Below are positions 1-9,497 of a DNA stretch of 41,479 bases, one piece after another (position 1 is the stretch's first letter; the number at the start of each line of letters is the position of its first letter). The DNA is taken from NCBI GenBank assembly GCA_013388985.1, contig JACAEF010000068.1:1-41479 (forward strand), in the 5' to 3' direction. The position numbers were made by a program, and so were the translations under genes. The notes beneath the pieces are model-generated. The model was not told where the DNA came from and did not search any database. It worked only from the letters and a program-made list of their open reading frames with translations. Origin of the DNA: Rhodocyclaceae bacterium (GTDB taxonomy: Bacteria > Pseudomonadota > Gammaproteobacteria > Burkholderiales > Rhodocyclaceae).

Positions 1-785
1 ACCGCGATCGGGATCGTGGCGCCGCGCCTGGTCATTTTCTCCATGAGCGTTTTCGCGGTCGGGATGAGGTCGTGCTCGGCCAGCGACTTGCCGATCTTCT
101 TGCCGGCCGCGGCCAGGAAGGTATTGGCGATGCCGCCGCCGACCACCAGTTGGTCCACTTTCTCGGACAGCGACTCGAGCACGGTGTGCTTGGTCGACAC
201 CTTGGAGCCGCCGACGATGGCGACCATCGGGCGTGCCGGGTCGGCCAGCGCCTTGTCGAGCGCGTCGAGTTCTTCGGTCAGCAGGATGCCGGCCGCGGCG
301 ACCGGCGCGAACTTGGCAATGCCGTGGGTCGAGGCCTCGGCGCGGTGCGCAGTGCCGAAGGCGTCCATCACGAAGACATCGCAGAGTGCGGCATATTTCC
401 TCGCGGTCTCTTCGGCGTTCTTCTTCTCGCCCTTATTGACGCGGCAGTTTTCCAGCAGCACGACTTCGCCGGGGGCGACCTCGAAGCCGCCCTCGACCCA
501 GTTCTGGATCACCCGCACCGGCTTGCCGAGCTTCGCGGACATCACCTCGGCAACGGGCTGGAGCGAATCTTCCGGCTTGAACTCGCCTTCGGTCGGCCGG
601 CCCAGATGCGAAGTCACCATCACCCGGGCGCCGGCCTTCATCGCGTATTCGATGGTCGGCATCGAAGCGGTGATGCGGGCGTCGGAGGTCACCTTGCCGT
701 CCTTGACGGGCACGTTCAGGTCGGCGCGGATGAAGACGCGCTTGCCTTTGAGATCGAGGTCGGTCATGCGGATGAATTTGGCCAT
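1..785 (-). CDS. pgk: Phosphoglycerate kinase, partial (C-terminal part beyond the window)
   Basis: Phosphoglycerate kinase phosphorylates 3-phosphoglycerate with ATP, the first reductive step after RubisCO. The frame is open from the ATG at 785 to the left edge, giving 261 residues of about 390. The N-terminal domain shows [12 protein letters not shown] (about residues 14-25), TSHLGRP (about 58-64), DAFGTAHR and VGGSKVSTK, all hallmarks of the family. A CGGGAG ribosome site lies 7 bases before the ATG. It is the last visible gene of fbp-prk-tkt-gap-pgk, 89 bases after gap, with a strong hairpin in that gap. In the DAFG(T/S)AHR motif it has Thr. Identification is firm; the 3' end and the ATP-binding domain cannot be judged. 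Confidence 0.96.
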   Translation of the reverse strand, partial: MAKFIRMTDLDLKGKRVFIRADLNVPVKDGKVTSDARITASMPTIEYAMKAGARVMVTSHLGRPTEGEFKPEDSLQPVAEVMSAKLGKPVRVIQNWVEGGFEVAPGEVVLLENCRVNKGEKKNAEETARKYAALCDVFVMDAFGTAHRAEASTHGIAKFAPVAAAGILLTEELDALDKALADPARPMVAIVGGSKVSTKHTVLESLSEKVDQLVVGGGIANTFLAAAGKKIGKSLAEHDLIPTAKTLMEKMTRRGATIPIA

Positions 786-823
786 TGTTATCTCCCGAGT
801 CTTATTTTCGAAATCAACCACGG

Positions 824-855
824 AAGCGTTGCGCCTTCGTGACGGCGCAACGCTT
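824..855 (-). other. Stem-loop between gap and pgk
   Basis: Perfect 12-base inverted repeat (824-835 and 844-855) around an 8-base loop, in the 89-base gap between gap and pgk. On the coding strand it is not followed by a T-run, so it looks like an mRNA processing or stabilising hairpin rather than an intrinsic terminator. Function is inferred. Confidence 0.6.
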
Positions 856-874
856 GGATGGTGGATTTCCTTGC

Positions 875-1906
<1,032 letters not shown>

Positions 1907-3922
1907 TCAAATGAATTGCTCGACGGCCTTCACGACGTTCGCGACGGTGAAGCCGAACTCCTTGAACAGCACGCCGGCCGGCGCCGACTCGCCGAAACGG
2001 TCGATGCCGATCACGGCGCCTTCGCCACCGACGTATTTCCACCAGCCGTCGGTGACGCCGGCCTCGACGACGATCTTCGGCAGGCCCTTGGGCAGCACGC
2101 TGTCACGGTAGGCCTTGTCCTGGCGATCGAAGGCGTTGGTGTTCGGCATCGAGACGACGGTCACCTGGATTTCCTGCTGCGCCAAGGCTTCCTGCGCCTT
2201 CAGCGCCAGATCGACTTCGGAACCGGTGGCGACGATCACGGCACGGGCAGCCCCCTTGGCAGGCGACAGAATGTAGCCGCCCTTGGCGATGTTGGCGATC
2301 GTCGCGGCATCGCGCTTGATGAAGGGCAGGTTCTGGCGCGACAGGCACAGCGCGGTCGGCCCGCTCCGCTTTTCGACCGCCTGGGTCCAGGCGACGATGG
2401 TCTCGACAGTATCGCAGGGGCGCCAGACGTCCATGTTGGGAATCAGGCGCAATGTGGCGATCTGCTCGATCGGCTGGTGCGTCGGGCCATCCTCGCCAAG
2501 ACCGATCGAGTCGTGCGTGAACACGTAGATCACGCGCTGCTTCATCAGCGCCGACATGCGCACGGCATTGCGCATGTATTCGGAGAACATCAGGAAGGTG
2601 CCGCCGAAGGGCAGGATACCGCCGTGCAGGGCCATGCCGTTCATGATGTGCGCCATGCCGAACTCGCGCACGCCGTAGGAAATGTAGTTGCCCGGCTCCT
2701 TCTGGAAGACATGCTTGCAGCCCGTCCAGTTGGTCAGGTTCGAGCCGGTCAGGTCGGCGGAGCCGCCGACGAATTCAGGCAGATGCGGTGCCAGCGCGTT
2801 GATCGCGATCTGGCTCGCCTTGCGGGTGGCGACGGTTTCGGCCTTGGCGTTGATCGCCTCGATCGCCTGCTGGGCGAGCGCCGGCCAGCCGGCGGGCAGT
2901 TCCCCGGCCATGCGGCGCTTGAACTCGGCGGCTTCGGCGGGATAGGCCTTGGCATAGTGCTCGAACTTGTGATTCCAGGCCGCTTCGGCCTCGGCGCCTT
3001 TCTTGCGTGCATCCCAGGCTTCATAGACTTCCTGCGGAATCTCGAAGGGCGGGAAGTTCCAGCCAATGTGCGGGCGGGCGGCGGCGATCTCGGCGTCACC
3101 GAGCGGCGCGCCATGCACGTCATGGGTGCCGGCCTTGTTCGGCGAGCCCGCACCGATGATGGTCTTGCACTGGATGAAGGTCGGCCTGTCGGTGACGCTC
3201 TTCGCTTCCTCGATCGCCTTGTGGATGGCTTCGGGATCATGGCCATTGACGTTGCGGATCACATGCCAGCCATAGGCCTCGAAGCGCTTGCAGACGTCCT
3301 CGGTGAACCAGCCCTCGACATGGCCATCGATCGAGATGCCATTGTCGTCCCAGAAGGCAGTGAGCTTGGAAAGTCCCCAGGTGCCGGCGAGCGAGCAGGC
3401 CTCATGCGAGATGCCTTCCATCAGACAGCCGTCGCCGAGGAAAACCCAGGTGCGATGATCGACGATCTCGTGGCCGGGCCGGTTGAATTCGGCAGCCAGA
3501 AGCTTCTCGGCCATTGCCATGCCGACGGCATTGGTGATACCCTGACCGAGTGGGCCGGTGGTCGTCTCGACGCCCGGCGTGTAGCCATATTCCGGATGCC
3601 CCGGCGTCTTCGAATGCAACTGGCGGAACTGCTTGATGTCCTCGATCGTCAGGTCGTAGCCGGTCAGATGCAGCAGCGCGTAGAGCAGCATGGAGCCGTG
3701 ACCGTTGGAGAGCACGAAGCGGTCGCGGTTGGCCCACTTGGGGTTGGCCGGATTGTGCTTGAGATGATGGTTCCACAGCACCTCGGCGATCTCCGCCATG
3801 CCCATCGGCGCACCCGGGTGGCCCGATTTGGCTTTTTCGACGGCATCCATGGCGAGTGCGCGGATCGCGCTGGTGAGGTTGTTGAAGACAGGGGGTTCGA
3901 AATCGCTGAATGTGGCTGACAT
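1907..3922 (-). CDS. cbbT: Transketolase
   Basis: A thiamine diphosphate enzyme moving two-carbon units in the regeneration phase of the CBB cycle and in the pentose phosphate pathway. It has 671 residues, the normal length. Seen: substrate and cofactor residues in [10 protein letters not shown] (32-41), the TPP motif starting GDG at 163-165 and continuing to DDN at 192-194, and the pyrimidine-domain stretch [18 protein letters not shown] in the second half. The ATG at 3922 is preceded by GGGAGG at good spacing. It is third in the fbp-prk-tkt-gap-pgk operon, 69 bases after prk; nothing notable is seen in that gap. The symbol cbbT rests on context; tktA would describe the same protein. Confidence 0.96.
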   Translation of the reverse strand: MSATFSDFEPPVFNNLTSAIRALAMDAVEKAKSGHPGAPMGMAEIAEVLWNHHLKHNPANPKWANRDRFVLSNGHGSMLLYALLHLTGYDLTIEDIKQFRQLHSKTPGHPEYGYTPGVETTTGPLGQGITNAVGMAMAEKLLAAEFNRPGHEIVDHRTWVFLGDGCLMEGISHEACSLAGTWGLSKLTAFWDDNGISIDGHVEGWFTEDVCKRFEAYGWHVIRNVNGHDPEAIHKAIEEAKSVTDRPTFIQCKTIIGAGSPNKAGTHDVHGAPLGDAEIAAARPHIGWNFPPFEIPQEVYEAWDARKKGAEAEAAWNHKFEHYAKAYPAEAAEFKRRMAGELPAGWPALAQQAIEAINAKAETVATRKASQIAINALAPHLPEFVGGSADLTGSNLTNWTGCKHVFQKEPGNYISYGVREFGMAHIMNGMALHGGILPFGGTFLMFSEYMRNAVRMSALMKQRVIYVFTHDSIGLGEDGPTHQPIEQIATLRLIPNMDVWRPCDTVETIVAWTQAVEKRSGPTALCLSRQNLPFIKRDAATIANIAKGGYILSPAKGAARAVIVATGSEVDLALKAQEALAQQEIQVTVVSMPNTNAFDRQDKAYRDSVLPKGLPKIVVEAGVTDGWWKYVGGEGAVIGIDRFGESAPAGVLFKEFGFTVANVVKAVEQFI

Positions 3923-3991
3923 GATGTTTTCCTCCCGGGGAAACGTGCAATTATGCGCGATTCCCCGCGTACGTGGTTTTCGTGTTCCGAC

Positions 3992-4870
3992 TCAGATCGC
4001 CATCGCGCGGCGCTTGTTTTCCATCAGGCGCAGGATCATCGGCGTGAAGATCAGCTGCATCGCCAGTTCCATCTTGCCGCCCGGCACGACGATGACGTTC
4101 GGGCGCGACATGAAGGAATCGTGAATCATCGACAGCAGATACGGGAAGTCGATGCCTTTCGGATTGGCGAAGCGGATGACGACGAAGCTCTCGTCCGGCG
4201 TCGGGATGTCCTGGGCGATGAACGGGTTAGAGGTATCCACCGTCGGCACGCGCTGGAAGTTCACGTGCGTGCGCGAGAACTGCGGGGTGATGTAGTTCAC
4301 GTAGTCGGGCATACGGCGCAGGATCGTGTCCACCACCGCCTCGGTCGAGTAACCGCGCGCACCCTTGTCGCGGATCAGCTTCTGGATCCATTCGAGGTTG
4401 ATGATCGGCACCACGCCGACCAGCAGATCGGCATGCTGGGCGACATTCACCTTGTCGGTGACCACGGCGCCATGCAAGCCTTCATAGAACAGCAAATCGG
4501 AGGGCGGCAGGTCCTGCCAGGGCGTGAAGGTACCCGGCTCCTGTCCCCAGGGCGCCGCCTCCTCGTGGTTGTGCAGATAGTAGCGACGCTTGCCGGTGCC
4601 GGTCTCGCCATATTGCTTGAAAAGCGCCTCCAGAAGCTCCAGCTCGTTGGCGTCGGCGCCGAAATGGCTGAAATGGTTGTTGCCCTTCTTGGCCTGCTCC
4701 GCTGCCACTTCCTTCATCTGCTTGCGGTCATACTTATGGAATGAATCGCCCTCGATGATCGCCGCGGTGATCTTTTCGCGCCGGAAGACATGCTGGAAGG
4801 ACTTCGTGACCGTGGACGTGCCCGCACCGGACGAGCCGGTGATGGCGATGATGGGGTGCTTGACCGACAT
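3992..4870 (-). CDS. cbbP: Phosphoribulokinase, proteobacterial type
   Basis: It phosphorylates ribulose 5-phosphate to ribulose 1,5-bisphosphate, the RubisCO substrate, and is diagnostic for the CBB cycle. It has 292 residues, the size of the octameric proteobacterial class. The P-loop GSSGAGTST is at 12-20, followed by the family motifs EGDSFHKYDR, SHFGADANELELLE and FYEGLHGAV. The class is typically activated by NADH, but allostery cannot be read from this sequence. The ATG at 4870 follows a GGGAG ribosome site 7 bases upstream. It sits between fbp (30 bases) and tkt. Certain as to family. Confidence 0.97.
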   Translation of the reverse strand: MSVKHPIIAITGSSGAGTSTVTKSFQHVFRREKITAAIIEGDSFHKYDRKQMKEVAAEQAKKGNNHFSHFGADANELELLEALFKQYGETGTGKRRYYLHNHEEAAPWGQEPGTFTPWQDLPPSDLLFYEGLHGAVVTDKVNVAQHADLLVGVVPIINLEWIQKLIRDKGARGYSTEAVVDTILRRMPDYVNYITPQFSRTHVNFQRVPTVDTSNPFIAQDIPTPDESFVVIRFANPKGIDFPYLLSMIHDSFMSRPNVIVVPGGKMELAMQLIFTPMILRLMENKRRAMAI

Positions 4871-4900
4871 GTGCGTCTCCCAAAGAAGTGAAGTGAATCC

Positions 4901-5938
4901 TTAGCGGAACAGGTTGCGCGTCGAGAACAGCGGCATGTCGTAGCTCGCCAGATCCTTGCCCTCGACGTAGTCCATGTGATAACGGTGCAGCCGCTCGACT
5001 TCCTCCTTCGAGCCGAAGATGAAGGGGGCGCGCTGATGCAATTCCTTCGGCTTGATGTCTAGAATCGGATTGCGCCCGGTGATCGCGGCGCCACCCGCCT
5101 GCTCGATGATGAAGGCGATCGGATTGGCTTCATAGATCAGCCCGAGACGGCCACCCTGCTCGCGCGTGCGCTCGTCGTGCGGATAGAGGAACACACCGCC
5201 CCGCGTCAGGATGCGATAGGCCTCGGCGACCAGCGAAGCGACCCAGCGCATACCGAAATCCTTGCCGCGCGGTCCGTCCTTGCCCTGCATGCATTCCTGC
5301 ACATAGCGCCGCACCGGCGGTTCCCAGTATTTCTCGTTCGAGGCATTGATCGCAAAGGTGGAGGCCTGGGCGGGAATCTTGATCTGCGGATGGGTGAGGA
5401 TGTACTCGCCGATCTCGCGGTCGAGCGTGAAGCCATCGACGCCATGGCCGGTGGTGATGATCAGGCGCGTCGAGGCACCGTACTGGACGATGCCGGCGGC
5501 GAGCAGCTCCTTGCCGGGCTGGAGAAAGTCTTCTTCCTTGGGCTTGCGCTTCGGATCGGGCGCGCGCATGATCGAAAAGATCGTGCCGGTCTGAAAATTG
5601 ATGTCGAGATTGCCCGAGCCATTGAGGGGATCGAAGGTCAGCAGGTATTTACCGCGCGGCTGCGCCTGGACGATACCCTCGACATCCTCGGAGGCCATCG
5701 CCGCGAGATGTCCGGTCGCCATCGCCGCCTGCAGCATGACATCGTTGGCCATCGCCTCGAGTTTCTGGTTCAGCTCCTTGCCGGCGGCGATCAGCGCCCC
5801 CTTGCCGACCAGATTGGCGATGACCTTGCTCGCCGTCGCGATGTCGGTGAGCAAGCCGGTGAAATCCCCGGTCGCACCGGGAATCCGGCGCTGATACTCG
5901 TTCATGAACTGGGACAGCGTGATGCGCCCTGTCTGCAT
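4901..5938 (-). CDS. cbbF: Fructose-1,6-bisphosphatase class I, with altered metal-site motif
   Basis: Class I fructose bisphosphatase, expected to convert fructose 1,6-bisphosphate to fructose 6-phosphate (perhaps also the sedoheptulose analogue) in RuBP regeneration. It has 345 residues and aligns throughout with the family: TGHGVDGFTLD, FAINASNEKYWEPPV, GPRGKDFGMRWVASLVAE, ILTRGGVFLYP, YEANPIAF, LHQR. The oddity is the metal motif, normally DPLDGSSN, which here reads DPLNGSGN. The second metal-binding Asp (pig D121) is Asn and one Ser is Gly; the preceding SEE motif is SED. The codon is AAT, read directly from the sequence. The first Asp (pig D118) and the glutamate of YEAN are kept. The ATG at 5938 has a strong AGGAGGGG site. 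It is first in its operon. Confidence 0.93.
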   Translation of the reverse strand: MQTGRITLSQFMNEYQRRIPGATGDFTGLLTDIATASKVIANLVGKGALIAAGKELNQKLEAMANDVMLQAAMATGHLAAMASEDVEGIVQAQPRGKYLLTFDPLNGSGNLDINFQTGTIFSIMRAPDPKRKPKEEDFLQPGKELLAAGIVQYGASTRLIITTGHGVDGFTLDREIGEYILTHPQIKIPAQASTFAINASNEKYWEPPVRRYVQECMQGKDGPRGKDFGMRWVASLVAEAYRILTRGGVFLYPHDERTREQGGRLGLIYEANPIAFIIEQAGGAAITGRNPILDIKPKELHQRAPFIFGSKEEVERLHRYHMDYVEGKDLASYDMPLFSTRNLFR

Positions 5939-6019
5939 GTTCCCCTCCTAATCGTTGGCCGCCAGTGTGAAAACGACTTATTTTAGGTATCTGCCGGCCG
6001 CATTCCCCCTCTGTTCGAG

Positions 6020-6056
6020 AAAAATCCCCGCCCCCGCCGAAACGGAGGGGGCGGGG
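6020..6056 (-). terminator. Intrinsic terminator-like hairpin in the fbp leader
   Basis: A 10-bp GC stem (6026-6035 with 6047-6056), followed on the minus strand by ATTTTTC. This is a classic rho-independent terminator shape. It lies 82 bases upstream of the fbp ATG, between fbp and the putative CbbR site at 6171-6207. It either ends the cbbMQO transcript or attenuates the fbp operon. Confidence 0.7.
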
Positions 6057-6170
6057 CAAAACTGGCTAAACGCCAGAGGGAGTGGAGAAACGGCTTGCCG
6101 GCGCCTGCCCGGACTAGGCCAGCCCAAACAGGACGCCGCGCAGATGGACGGAATGTAATGAACACCATCC

Positions 6171-6207
6171 ATAAGGACAAGTCACTTTTTCTTATAGTCT
6201 GAATAAG
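6171..6207. promoter_or_regulatory. Putative CbbR operator upstream of the fbp operon
   Basis: ATAAG (6171-6175), N15, CTTAT (6191-6195), N7, ATAAG (6203-6207). The CTTAT-N7-ATAAG part is a perfect dyad that contains a LysR-type T-N11-A. AGTCAC (6180-6185) is shared with the sites at 10956 and 11793. Read toward fbp, the distal dyad would be the recognition site and the proximal CTTAT half the activation site. Binding by CbbR is inferred. Confidence 0.65.
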
Positions 6208-6269
6208 TCAGTTATTATTGCCATGCAACATGCCATGCGTGTATGTAGGGCTTCAAGACCTCATGTCAT

Positions 6270-6294
6270 GTGCCGTCACGCCAGCGCCGATTTT
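6270..6294 (+). repeat. 25-bp dispersed repeat, copy 1
   Basis: GTGCCGT, CACG, then CCAGCGCCGATTTT. One of seven copies in the window. This copy lies just after the cbbO stop and forms one arm of the hairpin at 6278-6306. Confidence 0.8.
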
Positions 6295-6306
6295 CCGCGC
6301 TGGCGT
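6278..6306. terminator. Hairpin just downstream of cbbO (form II operon end)
   Basis: Perfect 10-base inverted repeat (6278-6287 with 6297-6306) immediately after the cbbO stop at 6314. The T-rich tail lies on the plus-strand side (TTTTCGTTTC), so for the cbbMQO transcript it is only a terminator-like stem without a good U-tract. Probably marks the operon end. Confidence 0.45.
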
Positions 6307-6313
6307 TTTCGTT

Positions 6314-8608
6314 TCAACGCGTCAGGCTCAGGTAGAGCATCGGCAGTTGCTCGGGCAAGCGTTCGATGCGGTCGAGGACGCGCCAGCGGGTGCCGAAAAT
6401 CTCGCGCACATACTCGTCGGCCTTCGGGTCGAGCGACAGGCAGAAGGAGGTGACGCCCTGCGCGTCGAGTTCCTCGACGGCCTTCTTTGCATCGGCTTTC
6501 AGATGCTCCGGGTCGGTGACGTCGATGTCGGCCGGTTCGCCGTCGGTGAGCAGCAGCAGGATGCGCTTGTCGGCCTGGCGGGCGGACAGATAATGCCCGG
6601 CATGACGCAGCGCCGCGCCCATGCGCGTCGACCAGCCCGCCGCCATCGCGGCGATGCGCGCCTTGACCTCGTCGTTCCAGCGTTCCGAAAAGCCCTTGAT
6701 GTGCTGATAGCGCACTTCATGACGGGTGTTGGAATGAAAGCCTGCGATGGCGAGCGGGTCGCCGAGCCGGTCGATCGCCCAGGCCAGCAGCGCCACCGCC
6801 TCCTGGGATAGTTCGAGGATAGTCTGTGCCGTTCCGTCAGCGCCGATTTTCTGGTTGAGCGATTCTGACAGATCGACCAAGAGCAGCACGGCGATGTCGC
6901 GCCCGTCGGTGCGATGGCTCATGTTGATGCGCGGATCGGGCTGGCTGCCGGCCTTGAAATCGATGAGCGCGCGCAAGGCCACGTCGAGATCGAGCTCGCT
7001 GCCCTCCTCCTGGTAGCGAATGCGCACCTTGTCCTGCGGCTTCAGGAGATCGAGCAGGCGCTTCAATTGCTTGGCGAGCAGGGCATGCTTGGCGAGCAGT
7101 TTGTCGACATCGGCCGGATTGCCCGAAGGATGCAGCGCTTCATAGACGCTCACCCAGTCCGGGCGGTAGGTCTTGGAGGAATGGTCCCACTCGGGGTAAT
7201 GGCGCGGCGGCAGGCCGACGACCTCGGTTTCCTTTCTGAGCTTCCTGTCGGGATCGTCGAAGAACTCCTCGTCGTCGCTGTCCTCGATGTAGCGCCACAG
7301 ATGCCGGTTGTCGTCGCGGTAATCGACCTCCGTGTCCTCGAAGCGCACGTTCGGCAGCTGGTCGCTCTGGCGGCGCGTCTGTGTAACGTAGGCCAGGGCA
7401 AGTTCCGCGATCTGGCGGGTGCTCGATGGGCCGCTGGCCAGCAGCGCGTGAAAGCGCGCGACCGTCTCGTTGACGGCTGTATCGCGATAGCCGTGCTCGG
7501 GGTCGAGACAGGCACGCGAGAGCATCGCCAGCCGATGGCGCAGACAGGAAGTGGTTTCCGGATCGCAGGCGTCCTCGACGGGTTTCGGATGCAGCGCGAG
7601 GAAGATTTTCCGCAAGCCGGGATATTCGCGGATCAGCAGGGTATCGATGCGCGCATCCTCGAGGAACTCGACCGCCATGCGCTGGAACGGGCTCCAGTTG
7701 TCGGCGATCAGTGGCGCACTCCAGCGCCGGTGGCCGACCATGTGGGCGAGCGTGGCGCGGTAGCGGTCGATGCCGGCTATCCCTCGCGCGTCGTCATAGA
7801 CGTCGGGAACGCGCATCCCCAGCCTGTCGTAGTAAGGCATCGGCCGGCGTAGCTCGTCGAAGGCCGTCGAATACGGCACGAGCTGGTCGCTATCGCCCCA
7901 CAGCGCGCGAAGATAAAGATCGAGCTGACGCTCGACATCGGCGAACAGCGTGCCGTGGCGCTCACGCTGCACGACCGCCCGGCTGTCGGCGAGTTTCAGC
8001 GCGAAATATTCTGTCTGCCGTTCCGGGTGGTGGCGATAGTTACGGATGCCATAGTCGACCCAGTTCCTCATGCCGCCGACCGAGAGCAGGTCGAGCACCC
8101 GTGGCGCCTGCTCGAAGAAGACCGGCAGGCCGGGGCTGGGCAGGGTCGCATGGCTGCCGTGGATCGAGCCGGTGGTGCGCAGCATCAGATCGCGCGCGAT
8201 GTCGAGATAGTGGTGCAGCTGCTCGACCGACTGCAGGCGCCGGGCGACGGCGGCCAGGGTCTGCAGGAACGGCGTGATGGCCTTGCCGTTGGGCGACCTT
8301 TGCATCGCCTTGATGAAGTCGAGCACGGGATCGAGCGCCTCCTTGCCCACCGCCTTGACCACCGACGGCCATTCCTCGAGAAAAACCAGCATCGGCTCGA
8401 CGCCGCGGCCGAGCTTGCCGAGGAAGCGCGCCGCATCGAGGTAGGCATCGAGGTCGGGGCGGTCGATGACCGCGAGCGCCTCGGCCATCATCTCCTCGAA
8501 GACCTCGGCGACCTGGGAAAAGCGCGTATCGAGACGCGCCCAGTATTCCCGCATCAGCGGGTGCTGGTAGTCGCGCAGCGCGGCATCCTGGCAATCGGCA
8601 GCCGTCAT
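6314..8608 (-). CDS. cbbO: CbbO, von Willebrand A RubisCO-activase subunit (form II set)
   Basis: CbbO partners the hexameric AAA+ motor CbbQ as a RubisCO activase that removes inhibitory sugar phosphates from the active site; CbbO recruits the motor to RubisCO. It has 764 residues, normal length. The long N-terminal part is mostly helical. The C-terminal von Willebrand A domain (about 570-760) carries the metal-adhesion site DLSES (about 579-583) and LLLTDGEPADID further on. Directly after DLSES the segment KIGADGTA (587-594) is encoded by a copy of the 25-bp dispersed repeat; the form I-side CbbO is shorter there. The ATG at 8608 lies 8 bases after cbbQ, so the two are surely cotranscribed. 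It ends the cbbMQO operon. Confidence 0.94.
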   Translation of the reverse strand: MTAADCQDAALRDYQHPLMREYWARLDTRFSQVAEVFEEMMAEALAVIDRPDLDAYLDAARFLGKLGRGVEPMLVFLEEWPSVVKAVGKEALDPVLDFIKAMQRSPNGKAITPFLQTLAAVARRLQSVEQLHHYLDIARDLMLRTTGSIHGSHATLPSPGLPVFFEQAPRVLDLLSVGGMRNWVDYGIRNYRHHPERQTEYFALKLADSRAVVQRERHGTLFADVERQLDLYLRALWGDSDQLVPYSTAFDELRRPMPYYDRLGMRVPDVYDDARGIAGIDRYRATLAHMVGHRRWSAPLIADNWSPFQRMAVEFLEDARIDTLLIREYPGLRKIFLALHPKPVEDACDPETTSCLRHRLAMLSRACLDPEHGYRDTAVNETVARFHALLASGPSSTRQIAELALAYVTQTRRQSDQLPNVRFEDTEVDYRDDNRHLWRYIEDSDDEEFFDDPDRKLRKETEVVGLPPRHYPEWDHSSKTYRPDWVSVYEALHPSGNPADVDKLLAKHALLAKQLKRLLDLLKPQDKVRIRYQEEGSELDLDVALRALIDFKAGSQPDPRINMSHRTDGRDIAVLLLVDLSESLNQKIGADGTAQTILELSQEAVALLAWAIDRLGDPLAIAGFHSNTRHEVRYQHIKGFSERWNDEVKARIAAMAAGWSTRMGAALRHAGHYLSARQADKRILLLLTDGEPADIDVTDPEHLKADAKKAVEELDAQGVTSFCLSLDPKADEYVREIFGTRWRVLDRIERLPEQLPMLYLSLTR
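6826..6850 (+). repeat. 25-bp dispersed repeat, copy 2 (inside cbbO)
   Basis: GTGCCGT, TCCG, then TCAGCGCCGATTTT. Lies inside the von Willebrand domain of cbbO, antisense to it, and encodes KIGADGTA in frame right after the metal-site loop. Confidence 0.75.
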
Positions 8609-8616
8609 GACGGCTT

Positions 8617-9420
8617 TCAGACAAAAGTCGTATCGATGGCGTGATCGAGCGTGGCGCGGATGTCGGCGTCGTCGGTGATCGGCCGCACCAGCGCCATGCG
8701 GCAGGCATCGGTCTCCGGCACGCCGCGGCGGATCAGGGTCGCGGCATAGACGAGCAGGCGCGTGGAAATGCCCTCGTCCAGGCCGTGCCCTTTCAGATTG
8801 CGGCCGACCTGGCCGATCTTCACCAGCTTCGCGGCGGTGCCCTCGGCCAGGCCCGTCTCCTGGGCGATGATCGCGGTTTCGAGCTCGGGCGCCGGATAGT
8901 CGAAGTCGAAGGCAGTGAAGCGCTGCTTGGTCGATTGCTTCAAATCCTTCATCAGCGACTGGTAGCCGGGGTTGTAGGAGATGACGAGCTGAAAGTCGGG
9001 GTGCGCCTCGACGAGCTCGCCCTTCTTGTCGAGCGGCAGCACGCGGCGGTGGTCGGTGAGCGGATGGATGACGACCGTGGTGTCCTGGCGCGCCTCGACG
9101 ATCTCGTCGAGGTAGCAGATGGCCCCGATGCGGGCCGCGGTGGTCAGCGGGCCGTCGAGCCAGCGCGTGCCGTTGGCGTCGAGCAGCCAGCGACCGACGA
9201 GATCGGAAGCCGTCATGTCCTCGTTGCAGGCCACCGTGATCAAGGGCTTGCCGAGCTTCCAGGCCATGTATTCGACGAAACGGCTCTTGCCGCAGCCGGT
9301 CGGCCCCTTGACCATCACCGGCAACCGCGCGGCGTAGGCGGCCGCGAAGAGCTCGACCTCCCTGCCCTGCGGTCGATAGAAGGGTTCCTGCTTGACGAGG
9401 TATTGCGTCTTGTCGGTCAT
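8617..9420 (-). CDS. cbbQ: CbbQ, MoxR-type AAA+ ATPase (form II set)
   Basis: AAA+ motor of the CbbQO RubisCO activase. It has 267 residues. Walker A is GPTGCGKS (39-46), Walker B ends CYLDE (102-106), and [19 protein letters not shown] covers sensor 1 and pore-proximal elements typical of CbbQ/NorQ. It lies 77 bases after cbbM and 8 before cbbO, with a terminator-like hairpin in the first gap that would lower its level relative to cbbM. The ribosome site before the ATG at 9420 is weak (AAAGAG). Its paralogue at 16745 is very similar over the whole length. NorQ is the near alternative family, but context decides for CbbQ. Confidence 0.95.
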   Translation of the reverse strand: MTDKTQYLVKQEPFYRPQGREVELFAAAYAARLPVMVKGPTGCGKSRFVEYMAWKLGKPLITVACNEDMTASDLVGRWLLDANGTRWLDGPLTTAARIGAICYLDEIVEARQDTTVVIHPLTDHRRVLPLDKKGELVEAHPDFQLVISYNPGYQSLMKDLKQSTKQRFTAFDFDYPAPELETAIIAQETGLAEGTAAKLVKIGQVGRNLKGHGLDEGISTRLLVYAATLIRRGVPETDACRMALVRPITDDADIRATLDHAIDTTFV

Positions 9421-9457
9421 CTCTTTATCCGATCGGAAAAGTCAGGAATAGCCAGCG

Positions 9458-9481
9458 AAAAATCCCCGCCGAAGCGGGGAT
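9458..9481 (-). terminator. Intrinsic terminator or attenuator between cbbM and cbbQ
   Basis: An 8-bp stem (9462-9469 with 9474-9481). On the minus strand the loop is TTCG and the stem is followed by TTTT. It stands 16 bases after the cbbM stop. It would partly stop transcription or protect the cbbM message, giving more CbbM than CbbQO. Confidence 0.75.
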
Positions 9482-9497
9482 CGTGCCCGAAATCGGC

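Noticed and set aside
1916-3919. 667-residue plus-strand open frame opposite transketolase
   Set aside because: A mirror of the tkt frame with no ribosome site and no recognisable domain; tkt is certain.
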